Positions 25,861 to 34,489 of a DNA stretch of 43,308 nucleotides are shown piece after piece. Numbering within the stretch: position 1 is the first letter of the stretch; the number at the start of each line of letters is the position of its first letter. Both the position numbers and the translations under genes were made by a program. Origin of the DNA: Gammaproteobacteria bacterium (lineage in GTDB: Bacteria; Pseudomonadota; Gammaproteobacteria; Ga0077536); the NCBI GenBank assembly GCA_024234975.1, contig JACKNH010000029.1, positions 1-43,308 on the forward strand, written 5' to 3'. The notes below the pieces were generated by a model, which did no database searches, was not told where the DNA came from, and saw nothing but the letters and a program-made list of their open reading frames with translations.

Positions 25861-26750
25861 GGCGATGTTGACCCGAACTGGTACAACGCGGCGGGGTTGT
25901 CGACGAAGATACTCTGCACAAGTGGCGCCTCGCCGAGCCAATCGCAGGCGAGATCGACCAGTTGTCCCGCATCCGGCTCGCGACCGTGCATCCTGATGAA
26001 CGGCCAGTCCGAACCCCACAGCAAATGTCGTGGATTGGCTTCAACCAGTGCATCGGCCTGCGGTCGCAGGTCTGCGTAGCCTGGCGCCTGTGTCGAGCAA
26101 CGGCATACCGAAAGTTTGATCCAGATGCGTCCTTCACGCAGCAAGGCCAGCATCCGCTGAAAATCCGGATCGCTGATCCTGCGCGCCACGTCCAGCATCC
26201 CCATGTGTTCGAAGACAACGGGCAGGCCCGGCGCAAGCACTGCATCGAGATGCTGCATCAGGTCAGGGAGTCGCGCCCAGACGTTGATGGACCAACCCAA
26301 CTGTCGCATTCGTGGCGCCATCACGGCGATGTCCTGGAATCCGACAGCACCCGGGCGCCGCGCGCCGGTGGGTGAGGCGGCTTCAACGAAACGCAGCCCG
26401 CGTACACCCGCGGCATGCATCTGCTGGAGTTGCTCGTCGGTGGTTGCTGCATCCGCCGCGCCGACCCCACGCAGACGGCCGCCGCCAGCATTAAGGGCGT
26501 GCAGCATCGGGGTCAAATCGAGGCCTTGCTGGGTGGGTTGGACCAGCACACCGCGGTCGAGTCCGACACGATCGAGCATTTCCAGGTAAACCGGTAACGG
26601 CGCCCGCGGTACAGCGTAATCCGGTGGATGGATCAGTGGAAACTGCTGGAAAGGACCAAAGACATGGTTGTGGGTGTCGCAGGCGTATCGCGGCAGGCGC
26701 CGATCGGCCACTGCCGGCAGCCGGGCGTCGATACCGTCTTCATCAGACAT
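25857..26750 (-). CDS. LigI-like amidohydrolase (TIM-barrel lactonase family)
   Basis: The 297-residue paralogue of the protein at 15788 has DTHNHVFGPF (His27, His29), GVRGLRFVEA, FEHMGM and GSDWPF (Asp248). It shares the fold and order of 2-pyrone-4,6-dicarboxylate lactonases but is more diverged; the HPN that follows the aspartate motif is replaced by FIRMHG. It probably hydrolyses a lactone or ring-derived ester. The start at 26748-26750 overlaps the stop of the CMD-family gene by 8 bp. A longer frame to 26819 lies inside that gene. Confidence 0.82.
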   Translation of the reverse strand: MSDEDGIDARLPAVADRRLPRYACDTHNHVFGPFQQFPLIHPPDYAVPRAPLPVYLEMLDRVGLDRGVLVQPTQQGLDLTPMLHALNAGGGRLRGVGAADAATTDEQLQQMHAAGVRGLRFVEAASPTGARRPGAVGFQDIAVMAPRMRQLGWSINVWARLPDLMQHLDAVLAPGLPVVFEHMGMLDVARRISDPDFQRMLALLREGRIWIKLSVCRCSTQAPGYADLRPQADALVEANPRHLLWGSDWPFIRMHGREPDAGQLVDLACDWLGEAPLVQSIFVDNPAALYQFGSTSP

Positions 26751-27411
26751 CCCTGGCTCCGGAAGCTGTATCGCGCCGGATGCATTTGGGCAGCCGTGTC
26801 GGATGGGCCAGCTGCCCATTGCACGACAGGTCCAACGCCAACGCGTTTTCGTTTTCCGGCACCGGAACCTCGTGTACGTTCAAGGTCATCGCCACCATCG
26901 AGTAGTAACCAATGATCGCGGTGAGCTCGACGCGGGCCGCCGGTGCGACCAACTGACTGAGTGCGGCATAGACGGCGTCACTGACGTGGCCGAACTCAAG
27001 AACTTCACAGGTGAAATCGTAGACGGCTGCCAGCAGCGGGCTATCCATGGCCGGCGCTTGCGCGCAACGTATGGCCTCGATGATTGCTGGCGCCAGACCG
27101 GCTTCGGCGGCAATCCGCGCATGGATCACCCATTCGACCTGGCTGTTCCAGTAACGACCGGTGGTGATGATGGCCAGCTCTGTCGCGGTGGCCGGAAGAT
27201 CAGTTTCGAAGCGCAGGAATTCGCCCAGCGCCTGCCAGCGATCTGCCAGGTCGGGCGAGTGCAACGCGACGCGCAGCGGGCCGATGACCTTGCCGCGCTT
27301 TCCGGCAACAATTTTGTCGTAGACCTGCCGCTGCGCGTCGTTCATACGGGCGGGGTCGGCCATTTCAATTCTGGGATTCTGCTGGCGCACGCTGGTTTCG
27401 TCAGATGACAT
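26743..27411 (-). CDS. Carboxymuconolactone decarboxylase (CMD) family protein
   Basis: The 222-residue helical protein has a CMD-type core, TELAIITTGRYWNSQVEWVIH and ARIAAEAGL, where the E-W-x2-H spacing matches lactone decarboxylase-like members. No CxxC peroxidase pair is present. The ATG at 27409-27411 is preceded by GAGGGAAC and overlaps the CoA-transferase stop by 11 bp. It repeats the CoA-transferase / CMD / LigI order of the operon at 13502. Substrate unknown. Confidence 0.85.
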   Translation of the reverse strand: MSSDETSVRQQNPRIEMADPARMNDAQRQVYDKIVAGKRGKVIGPLRVALHSPDLADRWQALGEFLRFETDLPATATELAIITTGRYWNSQVEWVIHARIAAEAGLAPAIIEAIRCAQAPAMDSPLLAAVYDFTCEVLEFGHVSDAVYAALSQLVAPAARVELTAIIGYYSMVAMTLNVHEVPVPENENALALDLSCNGQLAHPTRLPKCIRRDTASGARDV

Positions 27412-28657
27412 GTTGTTCCCTCAATGAAGCGATTGCCCCGGCGTCCAGGCCGAGTTCATTCAGCACTTCTGCTGTGTGCTGGCTCAGTAATGGTGGTGGC
27501 GTGTCGAATTGCAGCGGCGAATTCTCGAACCGCATCGGACTGACGACCTGCGGCACGCGACCCGCCAGCGGGTGCTCGATCTGTTGCAACATTTCACGGT
27601 GCTGAACCTGTGGTTCGGCAAAGACCTCAGGCACTGCATTGATCGGACTTGCCGGCACGCCGACGTCATCGAATCGACTGACCCAGTGGTGCATATCATT
27701 GCTGGCAAGTCGTTCGACGATGATCTCATTCAATGCCGGCAGGTTGCGTATCCGGTCGGCGTTCCGGCCAAATCGCGCGTCGGTGCCGAGTTCCGGTATC
27801 CCGAGTTGTTCGGCGAATTTTCTGAACTGACCATCGTTGCCGACCGCCACCGCGATAAAGCCATTGCGGCAGGGGTAGACGTTCTGCGGCTGGATGTTGG
27901 GATGGCTGTTGCCGTTACGTCGGGGTTCGCGGCCTGAAATCAGGTAATTCATCGCCTGATTGGCGAGCATCGCCGCCTGCACGTCGAGCATCGCAAGGTC
28001 GATGAATTCACCCTGCCCGGTGGCATCCCGATTTGCCAGCGCTGCCAGTATCGCCACGGTCGCGTACATGCCGGTCATCAGGTCGACAATGGGTACGCCT
28101 ACCTTCTGCGGGCCGCCGCCTGGATTCGCGTCGGCTTCACCGGTCACGCTCATCAGGCCGCCCATGGCCTGGATCATGAAATCATAAGCCGCCTGGCCTG
28201 CCCGCGGACCGGTCTGTCCGAAGCCGGTGATCGAGGCATAGATCAGGCTGGGATTCTCTTGTTTCAGATCTTCGTAGGCCAACCCGTAGCGCGCCAGCGC
28301 ACCGACCTTGTAGTTCTCCAGCAGGATATCGCTGGTGCGCGCGAGTGCCCGGATGATGTCCTGGCCATTTGGCGTCGAGATATCCACGGTAACGGAACGT
28401 TTGCCGCGATTGACACAAAGAAAGTATCCGGCATCGCCGTGCTGCTCGCCGTCCGCCGCGGCCAGGAATGGCGGTCCCCAGCCACGTGTATCGTCGCCGG
28501 CGCCGGGACGTTCAATCTTGATCACGTCCGCGCCAAGGTCGGCGAGGATCTGGCTTGCCCATGGCCCGGCCATGATGCGGCTGAGATCCAGTACGCGGAC
28601 ATGGCGTAACGGTCCGGTTCTGGCAGGTCGTTGCGGTGTCTGCGCGCTGTCGTTCAT
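27401..28657 (-). CDS. Class III CoA-transferase
   Basis: The 418-residue family III CoA-transferase has VLDLSRIMAGPWASQILADL, CVNRGKRSVTVDI, and catalytic Asp192 in GVPIVDLMTGMYA. The GGGGPQKVG stretch before it is typical of formyl-/succinyl-CoA transferase-like members. The start ATG is at 28655-28657; a longer frame to 28732 would overlap the next gene's end. It sits in the beta-oxidation operon, between the thiolase-like gene and the CMD gene, and probably loads CoA on the substrate of that operon. Confidence 0.92.
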   Translation of the reverse strand: MNDSAQTPQRPARTGPLRHVRVLDLSRIMAGPWASQILADLGADVIKIERPGAGDDTRGWGPPFLAAADGEQHGDAGYFLCVNRGKRSVTVDISTPNGQDIIRALARTSDILLENYKVGALARYGLAYEDLKQENPSLIYASITGFGQTGPRAGQAAYDFMIQAMGGLMSVTGEADANPGGGPQKVGVPIVDLMTGMYATVAILAALANRDATGQGEFIDLAMLDVQAAMLANQAMNYLISGREPRRNGNSHPNIQPQNVYPCRNGFIAVAVGNDGQFRKFAEQLGIPELGTDARFGRNADRIRNLPALNEIIVERLASNDMHHWVSRFDDVGVPASPINAVPEVFAEPQVQHREMLQQIEHPLAGRVPQVVSPMRFENSPLQFDTPPPLLSQHTAEVLNELGLDAGAIASLREQHVI

Positions 28658-28728
28658 GGCGCGTCGACGGGGATTGTCACGGGCAATTTCAAATTCGTCA
28701 CCTTGATTCCAAGCAGTCGGTGATGGTC

Positions 28729-29877
28729 TCAATGGCGCAGAATTGTGACCGCGCAGTTGCCACCCGCGCCCAGTACGTGAGCCATTGCGGTTCTGGCATC
28801 GGCGACCTGGCGGGCGCCGGCTTGTCCGCGCAACTGGCCGACCAGTTCCACCACCTGTCCGAGATGTGAGGCACCGACCGGCTCACCCTTGCTGATAAGA
28901 CCGCCGCTCATGTTGACCGGGTACCGGCCCCCGATGTCGGTATGGCCGGCCTCGACCAGTGGCCCGCCCTGGCCCAGGCCACACAGACCGATTTCCTCGT
29001 ATATCTCGATCTCGCAGAACGCGTCGGTATCCTGCACCTCGAAGCAATCTATGTCGTCGGGGCCGATGGCTGCTGTTTCATAAGCCTTGCGCGCGGTCAG
29101 GGCCGTGGGGCCGGTATTTTCTATCGTTGCGCTCATGCTGTCGGCCGGGCATCGAAAATCAGCGGAATAGCGCGCGATCGTGTGGATACACGCCGCGATG
29201 GTGACCGGGTTGCCGCCCAGTTGCCGGGCCCGCCGGCCGGTGGTCACCACCAGCGCGGCAGCGCCGTCGTTCGGTGCGCAGATTTCCAGCCGCCGGATCG
29301 GATCACACACCAGCGGGGAGGCGAGGATCTCCTCCATGCTGAATTCCTTGCGGTACATCGCGTTGGGGTTATGCACGCTGTTGCGATGATTCTTCCAGGC
29401 AACGCGGGCAATCTGCGACTGTGTCGTGCCGTAGTCATGCATATGGCGCATCGCGCGCATCGACCAGTAAGCGGGATTCATCGACATACCCATGCGAATC
29501 TGCCATGGACTGTAGATCATCGATGGATCCATGAAGCCGCGCGGCATTTTCTCGACCCCGAGTACGAGCACGGTTTCCACGTCCTGTGAACGTATCGCCA
29601 GCACTGCCTGCCGGAGGGCGGCGCCGCCGCTGGCGCACGCGGCCTCGACATCGACTATCGGAATGTCCGTACCACCGAGGCGGCGCAGGATTCGGGCACC
29701 GGAGGTTGCCGGCAGGTACATACGCGAAAGATAGGCCGCTTCGATGTCGGACCATGCCAGGCCCGCGTCGGCGAGGGCGGCCCGGGCCGCATGTGCGCCA
29801 AGGTCCTGTGCACTGGCGTCGAAGCGGCCGAAGGGATGAATGCCCGCACCGAGAATGACGATATCGGAATCGTTCAT
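28729..29877 (-). CDS. Thiolase-like protein (SCP2/Ltp2 type)
   Basis: The 382-residue thiolase-superfamily protein of the lipid-transfer type has VEAACASGGAALRQAV with the nucleophile Cys. CAPNDGAAALV, QDTDAF and a C-terminal SGGLISKGEPVGASH follow. The usual catalytic GHP of thiolases reads GEP here. Such proteins pair with a DUF35 partner, encoded just upstream with an ATGA overlap. The pair may be a thiolase or a retro-aldolase like Ltp2 of steroid side-chain degradation. The start ATG is at 29875-29877. Confidence 0.85.
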   Translation of the reverse strand: MNDSDIVILGAGIHPFGRFDASAQDLGAHAARAALADAGLAWSDIEAAYLSRMYLPATSGARILRRLGGTDIPIVDVEAACASGGAALRQAVLAIRSQDVETVLVLGVEKMPRGFMDPSMIYSPWQIRMGMSMNPAYWSMRAMRHMHDYGTTQSQIARVAWKNHRNSVHNPNAMYRKEFSMEEILASPLVCDPIRRLEICAPNDGAAALVVTTGRRARQLGGNPVTIAACIHTIARYSADFRCPADSMSATIENTGPTALTARKAYETAAIGPDDIDCFEVQDTDAFCEIEIYEEIGLCGLGQGGPLVEAGHTDIGGRYPVNMSGGLISKGEPVGASHLGQVVELVGQLRGQAGARQVADARTAMAHVLGAGGNCAVTILRH

Positions 29878-30326
29878 GCCGCGCTGCCTCCCGCGGCCGT
29901 GAAGCGGAATGCCAGCCAACGACGATCCTCGCCCTCACGCAACAGCCACGGGGCAAGGCGCACCTTGTCACCGATGCGGAACGTGCTGATGTCGCCATCG
30001 AGCGGCGTCATCACCCGCAGGCCGGAAGGTAGTTCCACCAGGCCTACACCGAACGGCTCGAACGGATCGGGACCGAGGTAGTTGCCCGGTGGCCGGTGAC
30101 GCACGACCGTGAAAGTCCACAAGGTGCCTTCGCTGCCGAGCGCGATACTTTCGATGTTATCGCCGCCACAATTCAGGCAGACCGCGTTCGTTCCCAGCGA
30201 GACCTCGCCGCAGGTGGCGCATCGGCTACCCAGAAGTTCGATCTGACCATGAGCCGGGTCCAGTGACCTGACCATCCCGTCGTTGATAGGCGCGACAGCG
30301 GAGGCCGCGGTGGATTCTGCCTGCAT
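29874..30326 (-). CDS. DUF35 OB-fold / rubredoxin-like zinc-ribbon protein
   Basis: The 150-residue protein has a zinc ribbon with two Cys pairs, CATC and CLNC, spaced 12 residues apart, and then an OB-fold with TLWTFTVVRHRPPG and DPFEPFGVGLVEL. This is the partner protein of Ltp2-type thiolases, needed for their activity or CoA binding. It is the first gene of the minus-strand operon. The ATG at 30324-30326 gives a family-typical N-terminus; an in-frame extension to 30404 has no support. Confidence 0.88.
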   Translation of the reverse strand: MQAESTAASAVAPINDGMVRSLDPAHGQIELLGSRCATCGEVSLGTNAVCLNCGGDNIESIALGSEGTLWTFTVVRHRPPGNYLGPDPFEPFGVGLVELPSGLRVMTPLDGDISTFRIGDKVRLAPWLLREGEDRRWLAFRFTAAGGSAA

Positions 30327-30499
30327 ATTTGATGGCCTGTTGAGTATTGATTGAAGCCTGTGTGCCTGTCGTTGCGAACCGGCCGGCATCCCGGGTACGG
30401 TCACCCGCCGCCAGCGCAGACACTGCGTTCCCGCAGGCCATACCGGTCGGCCGGGTGTACTGACTGGTACACGCTGGCGACGCTATAAAAGTCAGTCAA

Positions 30500-30510
30500 C
30501 TATACTTTAG
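30500..30510. promoter_or_regulatory. AT-rich element in the beta-oxidation operon leader
   Basis: CTATACTTTAG lies 174 bp before the DUF35 start, in the 231-bp gap 30327-30557 that should hold the operon promoter. It matches the revcomp of CTATAGTATAG at 37110 in 10 of 11 bases. It could be a second regulator's site, perhaps the GntR at the window end, or just AT-rich promoter DNA. I see no other structure in this gap. Confidence 0.3.
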
Positions 30511-30557
30511 TGTTTTATTGAATTACAACCACTTAGGGCGTGGAGAGACCACAGTCG

Positions 30558-31487
30558 TCACCGCGCAGGGTGCTGCTGTAGAAAATCCAGCAGCGCACGG
30601 TTGAACGCGGCGGGTTGCTCCCAGTACGCGGAGTGGCCGGCCTCCCGAATGATCACCACGGACGGGTCCCGCATATGACGCGCGAGTTCGCGCAACATCG
30701 GCGGTGGCATGAAGATGTCCGCGTCGCCGCCAAGCAAGAGCACCGGTAAATCAATGGCGCCGTAGACATCCCATCCCAGGTGACGCGATGGCGGCATTCG
30801 CGTCATGGTATGCATTGCGTGCTCTTCCAGTTCGCGCCAGGCCGCCACGCCTTCGGGGTAGGCTGCACGGTACGACGGTCCCAGCTCCTTCACCCAATGC
30901 GGCAGCGCTGCGATGGATTCCGGCCGGACCACTTCGTACCAGTCGCGGAACTCACGATCGGCGATACCTGCTGTACTGCAGGCGATGGTGATACTGAGCA
31001 GCCGATCGGGATGCGCCGCGGCGTAATCCGGCACGATGAAGCCGCCACCGGCGCTGCCAACCAGGTGGAATCGCGATAGTCCCAGGTGGTCGACCAGCGC
31101 GTGCAGATCATCAACCTGCGACCGTGACGGCTCGGGTTGTCCCGCCTCTGAACGAAAATGGCCGCGCCTGGAGTAGGCGATCACCCGGTAACCTGCCGCC
31201 GCCAGCGCGGGCTGCTGGTAGCCCCAGATCGCCGCGCTGCCGGTCATGGGATGCAGCAGGATCACTGCCTCGCCGTCGCCGCCGGTATCCCAGTACCACA
31301 GCTTCGCGTCACCGGTATCCAGGTAATTCTCATGTATCGGCGCCTGCTGGGACGGCGGGGCCCAGGACGATTGACCCGGCAAATGAGTCACCGCGAAACT
31401 GTCGGCCCGTGCTCCCGAAACGCCCACGCAGTACATCAAGGCAGCAAGCGCGAAGATGCCCGCTTTGTAGTCGGTTGTCATGCCCAT
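30558..31487 (-). CDS. Exported alpha/beta-hydrolase-fold protein, second copy
   Basis: The 309-residue protein has a signal peptide (about residues 1-28, ending SGARA). Its alpha/beta-hydrolase core has LLHPMTGSAAIW (oxyanion region), YSRRGHFRS, the elbow LVGSAGGGF (142-150), GGDADIFMPP and EAGHSAYWEQP (His285). Aligned to its paralogue, the nucleophile place is Ala146, not Ser; Ser145 is one residue earlier. The start is ambiguous between ATG 31487 and ATG 31481. It follows the paralogue after one base (TGA G ATG). It probably acts in the periplasm; substrate unknown. Confidence 0.85.
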   Translation of the reverse strand: MGMTTDYKAGIFALAALMYCVGVSGARADSFAVTHLPGQSSWAPPSQQAPIHENYLDTGDAKLWYWDTGGDGEAVILLHPMTGSAAIWGYQQPALAAAGYRVIAYSRRGHFRSEAGQPEPSRSQVDDLHALVDHLGLSRFHLVGSAGGGFIVPDYAAAHPDRLLSITIACSTAGIADREFRDWYEVVRPESIAALPHWVKELGPSYRAAYPEGVAAWRELEEHAMHTMTRMPPSRHLGWDVYGAIDLPVLLLGGDADIFMPPPMLRELARHMRDPSVVIIREAGHSAYWEQPAAFNRALLDFLQQHPAR

Positions 31488-31488
31488 C

Positions 31489-32433
31489 TCATTGCGCCCC
31501 CGTGTCAGGGTGAAGTCGAAGAAAGCGCAACAGCGTCGCGTTGAAAGCCTCCGGTTGCTCCCAGTAGACCGCGTGCCCTGCCTCGCTGAAGACCACAACC
31601 TCCGGCGCGCGCCAGTAGCGCGCATAGGCCGCCAATCGGGACGGCGGCATATAGAAGTCGCTATCGCCGGTGAACAGCAGCACGGGAAGATCAATGGCGG
31701 CCAGACGCTCGGGGGTAATGTCGTTGAGCAAAGGCACCGCCACGCGTCTGCTGCTGGATGTTTCATTCAACTCGCGCCAGCGCGCGGCGCCTGCGGAATT
31801 GGCGGCGCGGTAGGCCGGGCTCAACTCCTTCAACCACACAGGCAAGGCCATCAGTTCCGCGGGCAGCAACGTGGCATTGCTGGCGGCGTATGCCGGGTCG
31901 CCCGGCTGACCGATGGTGCAGCCTATCGCGATACTGAGCAGCCGCTGGGGCGACGCGATGGCGAAGTCCGGCACGATGTTCGCGCCCGCCGCGAATCCGA
32001 CCAGATGAAAGCGGTCGATTTGCAGGTGCTCCAGCAGCTTCATCAAATCACTGACGCCGGGCGCGGGATGGTCCGGGTCGCCAATACCTGATTGGAAGTG
32101 GCCACGCCTGGAATAGGCGACCACCCGATAACCTTCCGCCGCCAGTGCCGACTCCTGGTACGCGAAGACTGCGGCGCTGCCGGAAAACGGATGCAGCAGC
32201 AAAATGGTTTCGCCCGCGCCGCCGGTATCCCTGTACCACAATCGCGTGTCGCCGACATCGACAAAGCCTTCGTGCGCCGCCATGGGTTGAGGCAGCGCGG
32301 CCGGCGTCACCTGTGCCGGTATGTAGGCAATCGTCGTTGCCGGAGGATCACTGGCGGCACCGAGCAACGGTTGGCACAACAGTGTCAACAGCGCAGTGAA
32401 CAGGACACGGCAGCTTGATGGAAGTGCAGTCAT
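31489..32433 (-). CDS. Exported alpha/beta-hydrolase-fold protein, first copy
   Basis: The 314-residue protein has an N-terminal signal peptide (residues 1-27) and then an alpha/beta-hydrolase fold with LLHPFSGSAAVF, YSRRGHFQS, the elbow LVGFAAGAN (144-152), GDSDFYMPP (Asp259) and EAGHAVYWEQP (His287). The nucleophile position is Ala148, while the acid and histidine are kept. The ATG overlaps the stop of the NTF2-like gene (ATGA). It may be a non-hydrolytic member or use His chemistry. The paralogue is directly downstream. Confidence 0.86.
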   Translation of the reverse strand: MTALPSSCRVLFTALLTLLCQPLLGAASDPPATTIAYIPAQVTPAALPQPMAAHEGFVDVGDTRLWYRDTGGAGETILLLHPFSGSAAVFAYQESALAAEGYRVVAYSRRGHFQSGIGDPDHPAPGVSDLMKLLEHLQIDRFHLVGFAAGANIVPDFAIASPQRLLSIAIGCTIGQPGDPAYAASNATLLPAELMALPVWLKELSPAYRAANSAGAARWRELNETSSSRRVAVPLLNDITPERLAAIDLPVLLFTGDSDFYMPPSRLAAYARYWRAPEVVVFSEAGHAVYWEQPEAFNATLLRFLRLHPDTGAQ

Positions 32434-34475
32434 GGCCAGTAATTCTCCGGCACGCGGCCGCTGACCGGATTCCGATAGTGAAACCACATGGGACCGATCG
32501 AAGGAAACGGTGCGAACGTGATTCCGCGCGGTGGTTCGTCAGGAGGATAGGTGGTCAACAACGGGCTCGGCTTGCGCACGCCGAAGTTTTCCGGTACCCG
32601 CGCCCACCCCGCCTTGTAACCGGGTGTGCGCCAGACGTGATCGATCTCAACCAATGAAAACAGCCAGCGGTCGCCGCGCTTCACCGCCTTGTCTTCATAC
32701 ATGCCGCCGGTAAAGCCACTGGGGCGATCGTAGTTGCTGCCGGTCTGGAACAAGCGGCTGCGAATGTTTGCCGAGCGGCCGTCGGCAGCCACGTGGATCA
32801 CCGGCTGTACCCGCATATGCAAAGGGATGGATCGCCGCGGCGTGTCACGCCCCGCGCCATGCAATTCCAGTTCAACCTGCCGGATACGCGCAGGGCCACG
32901 ATAGATGCCCACCGCCGGCATCGCGCGCCCGGCATCTTCAGCAAACAGTTCGGCGAATTCAGTCCAGAAAGCGCCATCGCCGAAACCGTCGTCGTCATAC
33001 CAGCCGAACGCGCTGGACAGGTTCTCCGCCGCATCGTATCCCTCGATAATCGCAAGGGCAGTGTTCGCTCTGGCCAGGCGTTGTTGCAAGTCTGCATCGG
33101 AGGTTGGCGCGGTTGCTGAGTCATCAGCAACTGGTACGTTGCTGCCAATCGCCACCGGCATCGTGCCGGCAGGCGCAGCGATTTGCTCGCCCGTCACCGG
33201 ATGTTGATAGGAAAATGTCGGTAGCCATGGGGCAGTGGACGGCAGCACCGGTGCGCCGGTGCTGTCGTCCGGTGCCTGTGCCGGCGACGGCTCCGGTTCC
33301 GGCAGACGCCCGCTTGCCCAACCGAGGTCATAGTCAGCCCGCATCTTTGGAAACAAGGTCATCTCCTGAATCACCCAGACGCCATTGACGTTGCGATAGA
33401 CATTTTCGAACACGGCTTCGGCCCATTGCGCCCATTCCCCATTGTGGCCGGCCATGGTCAACTGCAACCCGCGCGCGCTCGCATAGTGGCCGCCGGGCGC
33501 GATGGTCACCACGCTGCCAATCTGCATGTGGTCGTTCAATTCGCCTGGACGCAAGCCGGCGGGACCGTCGCGCTCCAGTGCCCGTCGGATGTTCTGCCTG
33601 CCGTGGTAAGCCCCCAGCCCGGCGATACGCAACACCGCATCGTCGGCAAACAGGTCGACGACGTCATCCCACATCTTTCGATCGACATAGTAACCATAAG
33701 CGTTCTGCAGATTGCGCACCGTATCGCTGGCCTGCATGTCGCTGAGGCGCTGTTCGAGTCTGCGCAGGCGCTGTGCCGCCTGTGCATCGTCAGCCGGCCT
33801 GGTGCGTGTATTGACCTCTGCAATCGGAGGGATCGGGCGTCCGACCTCCTCGGGTGTGAATCGATACGGTATGAATGACGTGTCCTGCAACAGATTGCGC
33901 CAACCGGTCGCGTAGGCGCCGGCGAATTGTGGATGGTAGGACAGCCGCGAAATTTTCCATACGCCGGTTTCGCGGACGTAATCCGCAATCAGTACGCCGC
34001 CGGCCCACGAGGCGCCAGCGCGCGGCCCGCCAAGCATTGAAAACTGATGCCAACGGCCCTGCGCGGAGTTGCCGTCGGCTGCCAGCGTGACGACCGGCGT
34101 AATGTTCATTTGCAGGTGCATCTCGTCTACGCCAAGCCCTTCGTGCCCGTGTCCCAGACGGTCGCGCAGGAATGTATGGATGGCGTCACGCCCGACAGCG
34201 TGCTCGAGCCCGTAATCCAGCCTGCCGTCACTGGCAAACAGATCCGCCATCGCGCCCCACAGGCCGAATTGGGAGAACTGCGCGTAACTGCGTTGCAACC
34301 GCTTCGCGGCGCGGATGCCGGCAGCGCGATCGACGGCCTGTTCCAACCGCAGCAGTTGGATGGCGCTGTCGTCGGCGATATCTGCTGCCATTGCCTTGAA
34401 CCCGGCAACAGAGATGAACACATGGGCGATCATCAGAACGACCAGCATCGGTGACCTTGCGTATCCGCCATTCAT
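32430..34475 (-). CDS. Exported protein with three NTF2/SnoaL-like domains
   Basis: The 681-residue protein has a signal peptide (residues 1-31), then three SnoaL-type NTF2-fold domains at about 50-195, 250-385 and 475-640. Each starts with the family pattern of a helix, Tyr/Trp and Leu-Phe-Ala-x-Asp (e.g. YGYYVDRKMWDDVVDLFADD). A Pro-rich linker lies at about 390-465 and contains HPVTGEQ. The C-terminus PMWFHYRNPVSGRVPE is shared with the protein at 37235. Small NTF2-fold proteins include lignin-dimer lyases such as LdpA and LsdE, but a three-domain exported form is not one I recognise. The start has AAGGGGAAACC upstream. It lies between fumarase and hydrolase genes in one operon. Confidence 0.85.
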   Translation of the reverse strand: MNGGYARSPMLVVLMIAHVFISVAGFKAMAADIADDSAIQLLRLEQAVDRAAGIRAAKRLQRSYAQFSQFGLWGAMADLFASDGRLDYGLEHAVGRDAIHTFLRDRLGHGHEGLGVDEMHLQMNITPVVTLAADGNSAQGRWHQFSMLGGPRAGASWAGGVLIADYVRETGVWKISRLSYHPQFAGAYATGWRNLLQDTSFIPYRFTPEEVGRPIPPIAEVNTRTRPADDAQAAQRLRRLEQRLSDMQASDTVRNLQNAYGYYVDRKMWDDVVDLFADDAVLRIAGLGAYHGRQNIRRALERDGPAGLRPGELNDHMQIGSVVTIAPGGHYASARGLQLTMAGHNGEWAQWAEAVFENVYRNVNGVWVIQEMTLFPKMRADYDLGWASGRLPEPEPSPAQAPDDSTGAPVLPSTAPWLPTFSYQHPVTGEQIAAPAGTMPVAIGSNVPVADDSATAPTSDADLQQRLARANTALAIIEGYDAAENLSSAFGWYDDDGFGDGAFWTEFAELFAEDAGRAMPAVGIYRGPARIRQVELELHGAGRDTPRRSIPLHMRVQPVIHVAADGRSANIRSRLFQTGSNYDRPSGFTGGMYEDKAVKRGDRWLFSLVEIDHVWRTPGYKAGWARVPENFGVRKPSPLLTTYPPDEPPRGITFAPFPSIGPMWFHYRNPVSGRVPENYWP

Positions 34476-34489
34476 GGTTTCCCCTTCCG

